In this document: positions 63,003 through 64,000 of the stretch, piece after piece
How the letters are laid out: each line of letters begins with the position of its first letter
Numbering within the stretch: position 1 is the stretch's first letter
Assembly (NCBI RefSeq): GCF_900009135.1
Contig: NZ_LT797701.1
Span: forward strand, 472,524-536,523
Direction: 5' to 3'
Length of the DNA: 64,000 nucleotides
Source of the DNA: Planktothrix sp. PCC 11201
Lineage (GTDB): Bacteria > Cyanobacteriota > Cyanobacteriia > Cyanobacteriales > Microcoleaceae
Made by a program: the position numbers and the translations under genes
Notes under the pieces: model-generated
Told to the model about the DNA's origin: nothing
The model's database searches: none
The model's input: the letters and a program-made list of their open reading frames with translations, nothing else

Positions 63003-64000
63003 ATGAAATTAGCTTATTGGATGTATGCTGGCCCCGCCCATATTGGTACCCTGAGAATTGCCAGTTCCTTCAAAAACGTTCACGCCATCATGCACGCCCC
63101 TTTAGGAGATGACTACTTCAACGTCATGCGGTCTATGTTAGAAAGGGAACGAGACTATACACCTGTGACCGCTAGTGTCGTAGACCGGAACGTTTTAGCC
63201 CGGGGTTCCCAAGAAAAAGTGGTTGACAATATTGTTAGAAAAGATCGAGAAGAACATCCCGATTTAATTTTATTAACTCCTACCTGTACTTCCAGTATTT
63301 TACAAGAAGATTTACACAATTTTGTGGAACGCGCCCAACTCGATGCTAAAGGCGATGTCATGTTAGCGGACGTTAATCATTATCGCTTTAATGAATTGCA
63401 AGCGGCTGACCGGACATTACAACAAGTGGTTCAGTTTTATCTGGAAAAAGCCAAGAAAAAAGGCGATATTCCTGAAGGCAAAACCGCAAAACCTTCCGTT
63501 AATATTATTGGAATCTCTACCCTCGGTTTCCATCACCACCATGACTGCACCGAATTAAAACGGCTAATGGTAGATTTAGGAATTGAAGTTAATGAAGTGA
63601 TTCCCGAAGGGGCATCGGTTCACAACTTAAAAAACCTGCCTCGCGCTTGGTTTAACCTGGTTCCCTATCGAGAATTAGGGTTAATGGCAGCCAAGTATTT
63701 AGAAGAAGAATTTGGGACACCTATAGTTGATATTACGCCGATGGGAGTGGTGGAAACCGCCCGTTGTATTCGCAAAATTCAACAAGTAATTAATGCTCAA
63801 GGGGCGAATGTTGATTATAGTGAATATATTGATAATCAAACCCTGTATGTGTCTCAAGCCGCTTGGTTTTCCCGTTCCATTGACTGTCAGAATTTAACCG
63901 GAAAAAAAGCCGTTGTCTTTGGGGATAATACCCACGCCGCCGCGATGACAAAAATTCTGGCGCGAGAAATGGGAATTCATGTCGTTTGTGCCGGAACCTA
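63003..64000 (+). CDS. chlB: Light-independent protochlorophyllide reductase subunit B (partial)
   Basis: The first 332 codons of ChlB are present; the gene runs past the window. It forms the NB component of the dark-operative protochlorophyllide reductase, which is related to nitrogenase. The start [23 protein letters not shown], the segment [17 protein letters not shown] and the conserved [15 protein letters not shown] are present, including the Cys that ligates the 4Fe-4S cluster. CGGAG lies 11 nt before the ATG. Upstream neighbours are unrelated. Confidence 0.95.
   Translation, partial: MKLAYWMYAGPAHIGTLRIASSFKNVHAIMHAPLGDDYFNVMRSMLERERDYTPVTASVVDRNVLARGSQEKVVDNIVRKDREEHPDLILLTPTCTSSILQEDLHNFVERAQLDAKGDVMLADVNHYRFNELQAADRTLQQVVQFYLEKAKKKGDIPEGKTAKPSVNIIGISTLGFHHHHDCTELKRLMVDLGIEVNEVIPEGASVHNLKNLPRAWFNLVPYRELGLMAAKYLEEEFGTPIVDITPMGVVETARCIRKIQQVINAQGANVDYSEYIDNQTLYVSQAAWFSRSIDCQNLTGKKAVVFGDNTHAAAMTKILAREMGIHVVCAGT

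Overview
This window is chromosomal DNA from a cyanobacterium. It carries psbK and chlB (oxygenic photosynthesis and dark chlorophyll synthesis), a cyanobacterial-type Hfq next to dapF, a SigG-type ECF sigma factor, phycobilisome-like proteins, and many GCGATCGC (HIP1) sites. A gas-vesicle GvpF/L gene points to a planktonic, buoyant species. AT-rich coding, many dispersed palindromes and PEP-CTERM proteins fit a filamentous Oscillatoriales such as Planktothrix; the genus is an inference.

Layout. 1-1.5 kb: 5' part of a 16S rRNA gene on the minus strand with a strong promoter. 1.6-11.5 kb: GvpF/L, then a block resembling the Synechocystis slr0144-slr0152 (photosystem II assembly, 'PAP') cluster: a SpkG-like Ser/Thr kinase with an overlapping partner gene, a 2Fe-2S ferredoxin, two V4R proteins, two bilin-less phycobilisome-like proteins, a small repeat protein and a pentapeptide-repeat protein. 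11.9-24.2 kb: a sulfatase remnant, tyrS, a class A PBP, a TnpB element, a histidine kinase, a DprA-like protein, YajQ, a truncated TIGR03032-type gene, a nuclease-like protein, dapF and hfq. 24.6-28.0 kb: three tandem, nearly identical PEP-CTERM genes with a 1262-bp period and a conserved 5' leader. 28.2-31.3 kb: an ATP-grasp/alpha-E pair and psbK.

31.4-40.9 kb: mostly single housekeeping or hypothetical genes (GST, Rpn-like, CobE-like, a CNB-methylglyoxal-synthase-like fusion, a saccharopine-dehydrogenase-like protein, DUF2854, a degenerate GGDEF protein, a VOC protein, a gamma-glutamylcyclotransferase-like protein) ending with an anti-sigma/SigG pair. 41.1-45.8 kb is an accessory island: a 92-bp MITE, a STAND/NB-ARC ATPase with an HTH N-terminus, a secreted small protein, a DUF433/DUF5615 toxin-antitoxin pair bracketed by direct repeats, a small-protein/aspartyl-protease pair and a DUF5674 pair. 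46-50.3 kb: gyrB interrupted by two inteins, the second holding both an XRE-type HTH and a LAGLIDADG endonuclease. 50.4-64 kb: miaA, an interrupted gene, an M16 peptidase pair, a TetR regulator, a DUF4332 protein, aminopeptidase P with a beta-helix protein, a DUF72 protein, an ABC substrate-binding lipoprotein, two DUF29 paralogues and the start of chlB.

The most notable features are the doubly split gyrB, the triplicated PEP-CTERM locus whose leader shows a compensatory base-pair change, the CNB-MGS pseudoenzyme fusion, the kinase partner with a MazG-like motif, and two genes in which palindromic repeats have been absorbed in frame.
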